Shown: positions 23,158 to 35,885, counted from the stretch's first letter. The stretch is DNA of 64,000 bases from Pseudoips prasinana (GCA_951640165.1 OX621237.1:16616001-16680000), one strand, 5' to 3'. Notes: generated by a model from the letters alone, not told the origin. Translations and numbers: made by a program.

Positions 23158-23700
23158 TGCGCGCTATTGTTATAAGTCGTTTGTGCGAATATTCTCTCCA
23201 AAAGACTGTCGGGGGCAGGAATAGTTTTCAACTTGGAATACAGTTAATAACGACAAAAGAGGCATAATCTCTAAATGTTATTTATTATTAAAAAAACTGG
23301 CTAGTAATAATGGCGTCGTAATTAAAAAGTCTATTTGTTCTAATACTCGTTCGAAAGTTTGACCACGATTATAGCACATGGAAAATATTAAAATAAATAT
23401 TTTGTGTTTGTGTTATAGCGAAAGTACTAAATCAACCCTAAAAGATCTTTCGACTTTTAAATCAGTTTAGTAGTGTCAAATATAGATTCTATAGGAATAA
23501 CAAATGAATTGTAAAATGGGCATATTCTGACAAAAATTGGTAGTGTAAATTGTGTTTTTTTAAAGTGAAACTTTTCTACAATACCTTAATTTTTTTCGTC
23601 TATGGCGGTCAATAGGCCCCCTGGCTCGCATCAGCCGACCGTATAGCGTTTACATTCTTACTCATTTGTGAAAGTTCTCCACGGTATTTTCAAATTTTTT
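23158..23700. other. no recognised feature
   Basis: AT-rich, with no coding or repeat signal. Confidence 0.45.
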
Positions 23701-23792
23701 TCCTTCTATTACGGAGGACACAATAAATGAAAAAACGTTGTGTGGTTTTATGAAACGTTTTTTCATTTATTGTTTCCTCCGTAATAGAAGGA
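23701..23792. repeat. 39-bp near-perfect inverted repeat, 14-nt loop
   Basis: Arms 23701-23739 and 23754-23792 (starting TCCTTCTATTACGGAGGA) pair at 38 of 39 positions. No transposon ends or coding content are apparent. Confidence 0.9.
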
Positions 23793-23819
23793 GACAGTAA
23801 CTAATAACACCTTATAAAT

Positions 23820-23930
23820 TATATCCTAGTTACCACGTCAGAGGCTGATTGGGCGGCTTGAACAACTCTTGACATTAGGGGAATCCACTGCCCATACGAT
23901 AACTCAATAAGTCTAAAAACATTATTTACT
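23820..23930. repeat. fragment of a dispersed repeat (CGTATGG...GTTCAAGCCGCC family)
   Basis: It has GGCGGCTTGAACAACTCTTG and a CCATACGATAA end, shared with 52310-52470, 52895-53065, 57540-57740 and 62945-63175. No protein is encoded. Confidence 0.55.
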
Positions 23931-23944
23931 GTTTTACATACATA

Positions 23945-24185
23945 TACATAAAAAACTTCAATTTTTTCCTTTAAAAAAAATGTATAAATTGATTAGAATA
24001 AGAATTATGAAATTCAGTTTACTGTCAAATCGTTTATTTTTACATTTTGTAATTTATACATTTTGTTTAAAGGAAAAATTGATCTTTTTTATGTATATGT
24101 AATACATAAAAAACTTCAATTTTTCCTTTAAAAAAAATGTATAAATTGATTAGAATAAGAATTATGAAATTCAGTTTACTGACAA
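23945..24185. repeat. direct-inverted-direct repeat cluster
   Basis: About 80 bp starting ACATAAAAAACTTC occurs at 23949-24031 and again, nearly identical, at about 24103-24184. Between them, 24040-24102 is an inverted copy of its first part. The three can pair in alternative hairpins. Confidence 0.8.
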
Positions 24186-24299
24186 ATGCGAATACGTGTA
24201 ATTTGCATACAAAAAACATATAGTACCTAGAGTTCATAACCACCTTGAATTCGCTTACAAAAACTACCTTTTGTATGCATATAAAAGAATATCAAGAGA

Positions 24300-25010
24300 T
24301 AAGCCTGTACAATGTGGTTAGTGTATTCATATTCAAAGCAGTGGAAGTTCACCGGTGCAGTATTTTTGTATAAAACCTAAGATATGTTTTGGGGTTTGTC
24401 TGCTACGTATGCTACTAATGCTACGCTGACTAAACTACTACTATACGTATGATACGTTGCGTCACGTATATATGCTAAATTACATGCATTACGTCTGTAA
24501 CTAACTCAAGTTTGCTAATTACTCAACGTAATCGTGGCAAACTAAACGTGTTTATGTGACAGGATTAGATTCTCGGGTTCTTTATGTCTTCTATTTAAAA
24601 AGCTATGTAGTATGTCAATATCTACAAAAGAATTGCAAATATAATACTTTTGCCTGTATAATACGATTAGTGTATTATGTTTAGAGCAGTGGAAGCCGTA
24701 CGGTCCAGTATTTTTGTATGAAAACTAAGATTTGTTTTGGTGTCGCATGTTTGCGCGACAACTTCACACACTTCACATTGTCTGCTACGTATCCTACTCT
24801 GCCGTACAATCACTAAAACGCCGTTACAGAAAGTCATCTATCAAGGTAAATGGCACTTTATCACGGTATCATAAAGTAGCTTTTACAATGGAAAATTTAA
24901 AGTTTTAACGGCTCTTTCGTATAAGCCTAGTGCTACGCTGCGTCTGATACGTACGATACGTTGCATCGCCTGCATGCGCTAATTGTGCTACTTTCAATAC
25001 GAACTCAATT
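24300..25010. repeat. imperfect direct duplication, about 350-bp period
   Basis: Blocks such as AGCAGTGGAAG, CAGTATTTTTGTAT, TCTGCTACGTAT and GATACGTTGC occur in the same order at about 24340-24460 and 24690-24970, with much divergence between. It is non-coding. An old tandem duplication is likely. Confidence 0.5.
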
Positions 25011-26555
25011 TAATTAATAATGGAAGATTTAAAAAATATAAATTTCACCTCTAATAAGACCATTTTTATATACGTTTGGCACAAAGGTTTTGATAAAAAA
25101 TTATAGTTCAGCACAAGCCAATTACACCACAGCGTATTTTTGATCTTATTACATATAATAATTTTGTAAGAATAATATAAATTCATTAATGAATTAAGCT
25201 CGCCTATGTACATGACTTTTCACTGTAAAGTTTTATTTAAAGGTATGTTTATGTGTGCAAAGAATAAAGAAAACTTAATCTTAGTTCAACAGAGTCAAAC
25301 CAACGAGGAAGAATAATATGGTGGTCATGTCTGGTCAAGCGAGGTCTTCAGAAAACTGATTGGATACGAGTTAAAATTAAGTATTTGTGTGAAGAAATTT
25401 TGTGTGCAGTTAGTCTATAGCCTAGTTATATATTATCATTTCCAACAATAACTAAACTGCCTGGTATATTTTTACGCAAAATCAATATTTTATAAGTAAG
25501 GTATCTTTGCAGGAAACGGTCAACCCTTTTTATTATCTGTCGAGTGATAGAAAAGTATATTAAGTACTTACTACCTAACCGCTGGCCCACGCAATTTTAA
25601 AGGTCCCCTGAGAAAATAGATGTAACATAAGGTTCCAGTCGATAATCTGAGGTCCAGCCTGTCGAAGCAAATATTTATGAACCAAAATAAATATAGGTAC
25701 AGGTTGTCCCACAACTATGGCACGTGTAGGAAAAGTACTTGAAACTTTACCTATAGATTGGAAATGTTGCTGAAAGTGGATTTCATTAGAGGTTTTCAAT
25801 TTCACTTAAGTTTATAGGGTATATATGTATGTATATTATAGGGTATGTTGTTTTTGGTTTATGTTATTCTACGTTGTTGGTGTTACAATTTTGATGATTA
25901 CTTTTTTATTCGATATCAAATTACTAGATAGCTTTATATTTAAGGTTATCTATTTAACTGTGTATTTTTGTGTGTATGTTACGCGATTTCTTCGTTCCGT
26001 TCCGTTTTAGAACTAATTTACATATTTTTATTTTTTATTGTATAGGGAATGCTTTCAAAATATTCTCATATAATTTTCTTCAATTCGGTTTTTATAAACG
26101 AAGTTTGTTGTCTACTTGCATTTTGTTATTTAAGACACTAATGACTGTAATTAAATGAATAAATCAAACTGAATTTAAAGACTTCTAAAAGTATTAGTGT
26201 AATAAAAAGACTATATTTATGATACAAATCAGAAGAGTCCGTAATAAAGCTTATCTTAACAAATTATTTATTTAATAAAATTTAACGCCTTAAAATACTG
26301 TGATTTAAAATTGAGAACGTATTTCATCTTTTATTTGTATTAACCGATTGACCAACACATGAGTTGTTCAAATCGGCTTGGTCTTATATGATGTTCTGTC
26401 TTTGGTCTTATATACAGCTTTAAGTATGGTCTTATTTGGTTCTTTCTGTATGGTACTATATGAGACAGAAAACATTTTCCAAAATATAAAAATGATATAA
26501 ATTATAAAATCTGTTCACAAACAACGGAGTAATTACGTAACACATAAAACAGACA
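25011..26555. other. AT-rich intergenic with one repeat fragment
   Basis: About 25920-26060 resembles the ACGCGATTTCT repeat at 20066-20200. No gene-like frame; the hydrophobic frames near 25825-26158 reflect T-richness. Confidence 0.45.
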
Positions 26556-26697
26556 TGTACAGACGCCAGCACATCAATCTAGCCCAATCGCTCTAATTTC
26601 CCCAATTGAAAGTAAACCAAATTCTTACGTGACAAAGTTGAAAATCTATAAAAGAAATTTGACAGATTGGGGTAGCTGGATGTGCTGGCGTCGTGGC
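26556..26697. mobile_element. MITE, copy 1 (about 140 bp)
   Basis: Its ends are inverted repeats of about 30 bp built on ACGCCAGCACATC and GCTACCCCAATC. The same element occurs in the opposite orientation at 52747-52879. It has no coding capacity, so a transposase in trans is required. Confidence 0.75.
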
Positions 26698-26719
26698 ATT
26701 CGGTAACCGGGGTTCATTG

Positions 26720-26970
26720 ATCGGTCCGTTGGTGTAGTAGTCAGTGACCCAGACGCCAAGCCAGAGTTCGTGGGTTCGTGCTCATAGGAAAAAGATTTGT
26801 CGCCTCCCAGTATAAATATTTTTCTTATAAGTATGATTATTTGTTCTGTATATGGGTGTAATTTATCTATAATATGTATGTATTTAGAAATATATAAGGA
26901 TGTTTATCGGCTGTTTGTTTGCGGCTACACAGCCTACAGACTATAGTGTCTTAGTTGACCCGAGATATCT
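26720..26970 (+). mobile_element. tRNA-headed SINE, degenerate
   Basis: A head with GGTGTAGTAGTCAGTG (A-box-like) and GTGGGTTCGTGC (damaged B box) is followed by the shared body with TGTATATGGGTGTAATTTATC and ATAAGGATGTTTATC. Confidence 0.6.
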
Positions 26971-27284
26971 ATTTTGTTTATTTATTATACCTCATTTTTG
27001 AAGTAATAATACTACATTCGAAATATTTTTTTGTAATATTGTGTCCGTCTGTTCGTTAAATACGAGGGAATTTTTGAAGTAATTATAAGCAAAACTGACA
27101 ATATAAAATAAATTACCTTCACTTGAAATGTGGTTTATGTATTGTTAGAATCGGACATAATGAACACGCTTGGAACTTGATTTTTTTTTTCCTCTGATTG
27201 TAGGATAATATTTTATATTTCATTATGTATCAAAATAATAATATAAAAGAACGAAGTCGAGAGCATAGCTAGTTTATAATACTA
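26971..27284. other. AT-rich; possible worn Helitron 3' end
   Basis: CGAAGTCGAGAGCATAGCTAG followed by T, ending near 27272, resembles a Helitron terminus, but no start is found. Confidence 0.35.
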
Positions 27285-27609
27285 CTAGCTGTGCCCCGCG
27301 GTTTTACCCGCGTTTAATTTTATTAATTATCACAGATCCTCTACCGTAGGTGATAGCGTGATAATATGTAGCCTATATGTTGACCCGACCTCTTAGTAAT
27401 ATTCATGCAAAATTTGAAGTAAGTCCATGCAGTACTTTTGAGTTTAGCCCGGACATACATACAGACAAACAGACACACAGACAAAAATTCTAAAAACTAT
27501 ATTTTTGGCTTCGGTATCGATTGTAGATCACGCCCCAAGTATCTTTTAAAAAAAATATTCAATGTACAGTACAGTTTCGACTTTCCTACGATTTTATTAT
27601 ATGTATAGA
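27285..27609 (-). mobile_element. non-autonomous Helitron, 325 bp
   Basis: On the minus strand it starts TCTATACATATAATAAAATC and ends with the GCGGGTAAAACCGC hairpin and CTAG. The flanks are A27284 and T27610. Same family as 32097-32405 and 62261-62581. Confidence 0.85.
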
Positions 27610-27754
27610 TTATGGCTGTATAATAGGCGGTGTTATCACTACTGACATATCTTCCGGGTAACCTCATACAATGTTTAGCTATGTGCTTATAACATAAGTG
27701 GTATGAGATAATACTTAAGGATATAATCTACTTTTAAAACTGAAGTACTTGTGA

Positions 27755-27945
27755 CTGTTCGTTTGGCGCAGCGGTTAAGACACTCGCCTCGCCCCTTCGT
27801 GTCCCGGGTTCGGTTCCCGTGCAAGACAACTATTTGTGTGACCCATAAATAGTTGCTCTGAGTCTGGATATACTTTGTGTCCATCTATCATATGTTTGTA
27901 AAGTTATTTTTTCACCTAGTGAGGCCGTAGTATGAAATAAAACAA
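27755..27945 (+). mobile_element. tRNA-headed SINE, variant head
   Basis: The head GGCGCAGCGGTTAAGACAC with GGGTTCGGTTCCC is a clear A box / B box pair, but the downstream body (GACAACTATTTGTGTGACC...TCTGAGTCTGG) is that of the SINEs here, so it is not a free tRNA gene. Confidence 0.65.
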
Positions 27946-28029
27946 AACTATGTTAAAAGTATTGCTCACTACGCTTGCTTTACGTTGTATATCATGGAGT
28001 TATTATATTTTTTATGTCGTTTATTATAA

Positions 28030-28275
28030 TAATAACTTTGCAGGGACGCCTAACACACTGCCATCTGATCCGAAACTATGCAGAGCTTGTATTATGTATG
28101 ACAACCGGATAATCGCTAAACATAGATACTTAAATATTTATATTTACATATTATAGCTAAATAACACCCAGACAAATCAGTTAATCGTGCTCATCACACA
28201 AATACTTGTCCTAGGTATGGGTCAAACCCACAGGCATAGCTGTCAGGGTCAGTAACCGCTAGACCAACAAGCGAG
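28030..28275 (-). mobile_element. SINE, degenerate, minus strand
   Basis: Reverse-complement SINE body (TGCTCATCACACAAATACTTG, AGAGCTTGTATTATG) with a tRNA-like head near 28215-28270. Confidence 0.6.
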
Positions 28276-28636
28276 TGAAATAAAGGTTTAATATTTAAAA
28301 TAATGTGTCGCTTTCACCAACTGCAAAACAGGAGGTATTGTATGTTTTTTATTATTATATTTCATATAAATAATAAATAAATGTATAATATATACTTCAA
28401 TAGAAATTAGAATATATTCAGAGTAAATTCAGTTTCAAAGGACCAAACTTGATTTTAAATATATTTATGGACTCTTCCCAACTAAGTACAAACTTTTTTA
28501 ACAACACTATGTCACTGTCAGTATGTTTTTTACATAATGAATACAAATATTTTTCCAATTTATGTTTACAAAATTTCAGTAATATTTAACTGTTGGGCTG
28601 ATAAACTGATAAGTGACATAATTATTTATCAGTAGT
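28276..28636. other. AT-rich, no recognised feature
   Basis: Nothing supportable. Confidence 0.5.
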
Positions 28637-29108
28637 CGCGGCTTAGTCAGTCGGTAGCGTCATCTATATTTTAATGCGTAGCACGTGTGTGTGTTTAGGC
28701 GGCTGGCGCTCTTATGTGTGTGTGCGGACACATATCGGTGCGCGAACGCAGCCGCATCAACGCTCCGCGGCCGCGAGAGAATTCCATACCGTGAACGCGA
28801 CTCGCTTGTTTCGATGCCGTCAGCGCGTTGTTGGAACACTCTGTGGCTCGGTTGTAAATTGTACTAATTGGGTATGGCGGTCTTCGCTGACAAAACAGTG
28901 GATCCATCAATTCCCGTCCCAGTGTCCATAATATACAACGTCCGCATAATCGACCAGTGAATTACCTGTGTTCGATTTGACACGAACAAGACGCATATGA
29001 AACTATTCGCTGGTAGTGGTTCTATTATGCATATTGCGAGTGTGTGTGTGAAGTGTTCATAAATAGTCAGTGTAAGAGGGGTTCAGCGTAATGATCTGTG
29101 TTGTGAGT
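28637..29108 (+). promoter_or_regulatory. CpG-rich promoter-like region with splice donor
   Basis: GC- and CpG-rich sequence follows arthropod initiator-like TCAGT motifs near 28629 and 28648. It runs to a good donor, TT|GTGAGTAT, with GT at 29103. The frames inside are short and without motif, so it would be a non-coding first exon. The next plus-strand gene with a 5' splice acceptor is the AMPK gamma paralogue at 54 kb; linking them is a guess. Confidence 0.35.
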
Positions 29109-30833
29109 ATACCTACTACTATTCGTATCAATAATTAAACTCTGGTTAATATTATGGTTAATGAGGCGGGCGTATATTGTGTAACATTTTGAGGTTATGT
29201 TTAAAGTGCTCGTCACGGAAATATGATTCTACGCTGATGAAAATTATATTTGGATCGATAAACTATTGTGTAGAAATCACATAGCCCTTCTACCCGATAG
29301 TCATGGGATCATTTGGCTAGAAACCAAGTTATTTTGTATTGGTACAAGAGAAGATAATTTACTATCATTGAATTAGTTCTGTGTAATTATTATTGAATAC
29401 TTATTCACATTTCTCATCGCCGATTTGATCAATCTATGATAACATTATTAAGTAGGTAACCTTATAATAAAACTTAAACGACACGATTTAAAGTATGTAG
29501 ATAAATTATCACCAAATATTCCTTTTTCTTTGGTACTTATCATTAGGTGTTTATATTTTCAAGTTAAAGCGTTATCATGAGAGTGCTTATTTATAATTTG
29601 ACGTACTCGTGAGGTAAGAACCATGCTATCAGTCGCCTAAGATGTCGGGATTAGCCGAGATTTGGCCTTTAAACCAGTTCTGCGATTTCCTAATCTTTTG
29701 CAAGATTATTCTTATCGTAGGTAATATTTATAAGTTAAGTGTAGATCTATGTAATTTATAATTCCAGACGATTTATTTAATAAAAGTACCTACCTTTTCA
29801 ATGTAGTCTATTGTTTTAACATTACACAATTCATAACAAGATAAATATTATGGAGCATGTTTAAGGTTTCAGGTGTACCACTTAAGAGGATGACTGCACC
29901 CAATTTATGTCGTATCACGTAATTCAGCCCATACAAGCTAACAGTATACAGTATCAAATTGAGTAAAGTACACGCTGAAATCGAACAGAACTATTCATTA
30001 GGGTTAAAATATAACCTTTACGAGAAATCTAAGTCAGCAAAGTTTTTTCTAATCATAATATGCACTATACTTATATAAAGAATTAATTGGTGTTGAGCTG
30101 TTATTTTTAGAGATTCAATTGTTGCAAGCTATATTTAAAGGGGACTTTGTATTGATTCGAACAATGAAAAGTCGTTGAATCTTGTTTTAGGATTGATTAA
30201 GTTCTTAAAATATATTCTAATGTGACATAAATGTTTTTATCAAGGCTTGTTTTCTTGACGGCGAGTTTTTAGCTAATACCACTAAATTAGCGAAATCATC
30301 GCTGAAAAGAAAACAATTTGGCTGTTGCTTTATCCATGTTTAGCTTATTACGGTTATGTCAAAGGCTTTTATTATGATTTTGAATATTATTTATTACGGT
30401 GAGTAAGCAACCACGGATCTATGCTTTAAAAATGTTGTCCGAAATACCCGGTCCCAGTTTGTGTACTTTAGGATTTGGTAACCCTAATTAGCAAGTTAGT
30501 AAGATAGTAGATGTTAGTTTCTTATACTAACTAAGCAGGTAATGCCACCTACCTACGCAATTATTATCTACTAGCAATAAAAATGGTAACAAGGTCGAAT
30601 CAGCATCAACGTTGATTTACAACGAAGGTACGTAACATACAAGAGGAAAAATAAATTAATATAACTCAACATAAGAAATATGCTTATCATATAATGTATT
30701 ACAATTTGATAAATATATATTTCCTGTGTTAGTTAATGTTATTAAACAAACCACATCCTCAACACACAATAACAAACACAACAAGGAACTTTTACAACAC
30801 ATGTATTAACATAATTATTATAATAATAATATC
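29109..30833. other. unique AT-rich DNA, no recognised feature
   Basis: No coding or repeat signature. If 29103 is a real donor, this is intron. Confidence 0.5.
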
Positions 30834-31073
30834 TAGGGACAATGTCACACAGATCATCCTAGCCCCAAACTAAGCAAAGCTTGTACTATGGGTACCAGGC
30901 GACGATATACATACTTATATAGATAGATAAATACTTATATACATAGAAAACACCCTTGACTCAGAAACAAATATTCGTGCTCATCACACAAATATTTGCA
31001 CTTACCGGGATTCGAACCCAGGACCACCAGCTTCGTAGGCAGGAGCACTACCAACTAGGCTACGGTGACCGTC
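30834..31073 (-). mobile_element. tRNA-headed SINE, family A
   Basis: On the minus strand it has GGTCACCGTAGCCTAG, GGTTCGAATCCC, TGAGCACGAATATTTG and a tail with CCCTAGATATT and (ATT)n. The copy at 53168-53424 is very similar. Confidence 0.85.
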
Positions 31074-32096
31074 ATATTATATTATATTAGTTATACCCGA
31101 GAATTCTAAATCATTTAATAAAGTCAACGGAATCCGATTAATTAGCAATGAAATAAAATTTTCCAATCAATATCTATCAAAGATATCGACGAATTTGTGA
31201 TTACTTATAAAGTTATTCGTAGTCGTAGTTTATCAATTTACATTAGTACAGTTTAATCACTGGCATCAGAATTATCACTTCATTTATACTGTAGATCGAT
31301 AGATAAGCCCCGATTTGAATTTTATTCAACTAATTCTGTCTTGCTACAGTCATAGTTGGCTGTTTAATATTTAATTTACTTGTGTTTACAAAATTATATT
31401 GAAATGATTTAGTTTTGTGATCTTATATATATGATACTTTCCGATGTTACCACAACCGAACTACCAATTTAACTAGACAGTAGCGAAGGCTTCCACATAT
31501 CATCTTCATTCGCTTATCGTAAAAGTGGTTGGTGATATTTTTTGTTTATGATTGATCAAAGAATGCTGTTATAATCGACTTCTTCGAAAGAAAGAGGTGG
31601 TCAATTTGATATTTTTTTTATATTGTATTCACTTTCACCGTTGTTTGTTAATCGATTTTGCAAATTAATTATTTATTCCTTTTTTTGCATTCCGGGCCAT
31701 AAAAAATTTGTTCAAATGGGTTTAAAGGAGTTGAAGACAGTTTTTTTTTAACTTGGAGTTGATAGAATCAAGACTGATACATCCTGAACTTTTATATATT
31801 GATAATTAAGACTTGTCATACAAGTATTACAAATACAACATAGATTATATCTTTTAAACTTATTAAATTCTGAAGGGTGTAGGAATTATATGTCCATAGA
31901 GGCCCATTTCACGATTATACGGATCATCATAATCTATGCAAAAGTCTGTTATGATCATAAAATATATTTTCATAGATTTCACACACTTTTAACCTGTACA
32001 GAATATTCTGTACACGATAAAAGTGCTTGTCGGATTCTCGCCATTATAAAAAGGTTGTTTAATTATCCATCTAACAGTCACAGTCATATTATTATA
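31074..32096. other. AT-rich intergenic with a 42-bp palindrome
   Basis: 31984-32025 is a loop-free palindrome whose central 20 bp (TGTACAGAATATTCTGTACA) is perfect; the outer arms pair with two mismatches. A repeat fragment like 20066-20200 lies near 31570-31690. The 105-codon frame through this region is not gene-like. Confidence 0.5.
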
Positions 32097-32405
32097 CTAG
32101 CTGTGCCCCACGGTTTACCCGCGTTAAACTTTATGAATGATCACAGCTCCTCCCCCGTAGGTGATAGCGTGATAATATGTAGCCTATATGTTGACCCGAC
32201 CTCTTAGTAATATTCATGCCAAATTTTAAGTAAATCCATGCAGTACTTTATGAGTTTAGCCCGGACATACATACAGACAAACAGATAAATTTCTAAAAAC
32301 TATATTTTTGGTTTCGATATCGATTGTAGATCACGCCCTAAGTATCCTTTAAAAAAAATATTCAATGTTCAGTTTTGACTTTCCTACGATTTTATTATGT
32401 ATAGA
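32097..32405 (-). mobile_element. non-autonomous Helitron, 309 bp
   Basis: CTAG end at 32097-32100 and TC start at 32405-32404, with flanks A32096 and T32406. It is slightly shorter than its relatives because of small deletions. Confidence 0.85.
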
Positions 32406-33092
32406 TTTGATGATTCCAAAAAGCTACATTGGGCATGAATATCATTTCAATTTTCCTGATATAGGATTAGATAAACATTTATCAATTGTGATAATTGCGG
32501 TATTTGGGATCACTACCTAATGTATTATGTACATGGAAGGGATTTATTTTTAGATAATTTCAAAAATTATTCAAATTCACCTAAAATAATGGAATATAAT
32601 TGATTAAAAAGTATTAAAGTTCTGTCTATATACACTCCAAGAACATTTTCACATTGACTTTGACTTTGAATACCCATTACACCCTGAGAAATGCGTATCA
32701 CACGAATATGGCTGCCCTCCAAACAGTACATAATTACAGTTTATTCTAGAAAACACATTATTTATCTCCTCATTGCCAGGGTTCTTTATATGTATTGCCG
32801 CGTTTACTAGCTTTGCGCATACTGAACACTACAAATAATTACCGAGTCACGTATGTTAAAATGTGCTCGGTGAATGAGTCTTATGGAACCGTACCAAAAC
32901 AATAGCCGTCACACGACTTGTGGAGTATAAACAACGATATTTGACCTAATTATTTTTTTAATACAACTACTAGGCAAAAAACCGACGCATTTTTTGTACT
33001 AATAATAGATTAAGAGACAGAGGTAGCAATAAAATAACGAAATGAGAAAAAAACGGACTTTAATAAAACAAAGCAGTCAAAAACTACTAACA
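32406..33092. other. no recognised feature
   Basis: AT-rich, nothing supportable. Confidence 0.5.
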
Positions 33093-33376
33093 TCTATATA
33101 TATAAAAATCAATGCCACTTTTCGTAGTAATGTTATAACTCAACAACGCCTTTACCGATTTGGCTAATTTTGGTCTTGAATTATTCGTGGAAGTCCAGGG
33201 AAGGTTTGTACGTAGAGAAAATTTAAAAAACGTCTTGTAAAAGTGTAAAATCGTAGATTTTACTAGCTAGCAATTTAAAATATGTTTTTGTTTGAATAAA
33301 TGAACTTAATAATCATTTTTTTTATTACTATGCCTTATACGTAGCGAAGCACCTACCGGGCAGTTGTAGCCGCTAG
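33093..33376 (+). mobile_element. non-autonomous Helitron, 284 bp, distinct family
   Basis: It starts TCTATATATATAAAAATCAA and ends with CGAAGCACCTACCGGGC and GCCGCTAG. The flanks are A33092 and T33377. No coding frame. Confidence 0.8.
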
Positions 33377-33645
33377 TATGGAGTTATTTTCCGAAATAAA
33401 TTATTTTTATTATGATTGAAATATAAATTTTAAGACTGTAAAGATTTGCCTAACATTTACATACAATAACAATCGAAATTGAGTGGTAATTTTTCTAGAG
33501 GTGACTTAGCGATTTGTTTTAAAGATGAAAAGTAGTTGTATTTCATTGATCTGACAACATTGGTATCAATTCATTTCTTTAATATATTGGTAAATTTGAC
33601 ATTTCTTTTTTAGCAAGAGAAATCCAAACGTTGCCATCTTTAGGG
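33377..33645. other. no recognised feature
   Basis: AT-rich spacer. Confidence 0.4.
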
Positions 33646-33790
33646 CTTTGCTGTAGTCACCGCGCTTGGCATGCGAGTTGGCGACTGCAGTAAGGTGGTA
33701 GCTAGTACACAGGTGGCGTTGCTTGCTGTCCGACTACCTGCTGTATCCCTTAGTAACCTTTTGCGATACCCACGGGATGTAATTGGATAA
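33646..33790 (+). repeat. dispersed repeat fragment (GTGGTAGCTAGTACACAGG)
   Basis: Shares the block around GGTGGTAGCTAGTACACAGG and GTATCCCTTAG with 56700-56930. Non-coding. Confidence 0.6.
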
Positions 33791-34610
33791 AATGTTGTAA
33801 ATATCACATTTGGATGTTGTCAGCCCCTTGAAAGCACCAGTTGGTATACATTGACTTCGTAAATTCAAAATCGCTGGTCAAACTTAAAAAAGTGTTATCG
33901 GTTAATAATGTTATTATAGTAGTTGTGATAAAACTCACTTTTCATACGGTCGAAAACCTAACTTATGTTTATTTAGTTGAAAACTGAGGTTTGGATATTT
34001 CATAAGTAAAGTTAACCTAACTTTAGGTACTTTAAACTAGACCTTCTATATTATATCTAATAGTAGTAACTAAAAATTAGCTATATGTATATTGGATGTA
34101 TGTCTCCATTACGAAATTTATTCTACAGCCTATTTAATTGAGTAGTTGACTAATTCTATGATTAAATTGGCCGAACGCTGTATAGAGACATGCATATATC
34201 TCCGCTACACTGGTACGATAATCCTACTGTAGCATTTAAATACTTACTCTATAAAATTTTGTTTATCTGTAGCCTGTTAACGAACACTCCTACACTACGT
34301 TGTAATATTACCCGGCCAACGGTTGACTATGATAAAATCGCCGATGGCTACGAATCTAATTTTGGCTATGTTTAGATTTTGAAATAGAGATAGATTTGTA
34401 TAAGGAATTAATTTTCAACCCAAAACGTAAAACCACGGCACTTATTTGGTTTTACTCACTCGCTAAAAATATGGAAAATTTAATAAGGAATGTGACCTAA
34501 TTAAACTTTTTATCAGTAATATAAATATTAATTTTTCTGTTCGCTACTCATCTGCTGTATTTATCTACCCGGTAATTTAAGGCCATTACATAGCAAAACA
34601 TTTCTAAAAC
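33791..34610. other. no recognised feature
   Basis: AT-rich; the 61-codon frame at 34190 has no motif. Confidence 0.45.
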
Positions 34611-35038
34611 AAAAACCGGCCAAGTGCGAGTTGGACTCGCCTATGAAGGGTTCCGTAGCAGCAAGTATTTCAATTGATTAAATTAAAGGTAAATTACGGT
34701 TTACGATTTATGACGTATTAAATAAACTACTTACTAGATCTCGTTTAAACCAATTTTCGTTGTTAGTTTGGATGGTCATGTACATCATATTTTTTTTAGT
34801 TTTATTATTCTCTTATTATAGAAGTTACAGGGGGGGGGGGGGGGGGGGACACTCATTTTACCACTTTGGAAGTCTCTCACGCAAACTATTCAGTTTAGAA
34901 AAAAAAATATTAGACACCTCAATATCATTTTTGAAGACCTATCCATAGATAGTATCATATCATGTATGGGTATGATGAAAAAAGAGTACAGCTCTTATAG
35001 TTCCGGAAAAAAGTGGCTGTGACATACGGACGGACAGA
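34611..35038 (-). repeat. GGGTTCCGTA-family repeat, uninterrupted copy, with G19 run
   Basis: Reverse-strand counterpart of 20957-23157 without the Helitron. A run of 19 G (34830-34848) inside it corresponds to a plain AT/GC-mixed stretch in the other copy. Confidence 0.75.
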
Positions 35039-35079
35039 TTGTAGCTTAGTTTTAGTTTAAATAGAAATCTAAATTTATC

Positions 35080-35150
35080 AAAAGTTGTGCATATCTATTG
35101 CACAACTTTTTATTGTTTACATTTTTAATTAATATTGTTGTATTTTTTAC
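35080..35150. repeat. 12-bp palindrome and flanking repeat
   Basis: AAAAGTTGTGCA (35080-35091) pairs with 35099-35110. The following TGCACAACTTTTTATTG...ACATTT is repeated at 38038-38075. Confidence 0.7.
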
Positions 35151-35885
35151 CCCCATTTAACCTATCCAATGCTCTTAACGTTAAACTTTAACTAATCGCT
35201 CATGACCATACAATTGAGTCGAGAGAAGACCCTAAGATTGAAAATTAAATATGAGATAAGATAGATACTTAAATTTGAGATCGATGCATTAAAAATAATG
35301 GAACCTAGCATACCTGTAACAACCTAGTCTATCTTGTGGTACGAATTGATCAAACATTAACAATGTAGGTACCCTGAGTCAATATAGGCAAAATAACCGG
35401 TTACAGTGTTCGAGACCCGTCTTGATGTTCACTATCCATCATTAGATCTGTCTCGTCAGCCGTGTTAACTGACAAACTGGTGATTTATCACATAATTAAT
35501 TTATTAATTCAGAAACAGCAATCTATACTATCGCCTATTTTCTTCCAGCCGAGACGCGAGTCATGTTTGTCTTAATATTGCCCACAATCGGTTGAGATTC
35601 CTAGATGATTATGGTGGAGGTTGGTACTTTGACCTGAATGCAGATCATACCAATAAAGTTGACTGACTTTTTCATAACTGCATTCGATTCGTATTCAATC
35701 GTAGATAGTTTGATCACGTCCCTGGCTATCGTTTGAAATTTAATTGATTGTCTGTTCCTGTAACATCGAATTCTGGGGTCGTAAACTACTCTTATTTATA
35801 TACTTATTCTTCTCATTCTTATTACATCCATTGCTTGCAATATTTTTGTATTAATCATCACATACAATCGTCTTCTATAATGTCT
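35151..35885. other. no recognised feature
   Basis: AT-rich, nothing supportable. Confidence 0.45.

Noticed and set aside
27755..27830. A functional tRNA gene
   Set aside because: A and B boxes are clear, but the downstream SINE body follows directly and the ends do not pair as an acceptor stem by eye.
28674..28931. An 85-codon frame in the CpG-rich region
   Set aside because: Two other frames are also open there, the composition is CpG-driven, and no motif is present; a 5' UTR is more likely.
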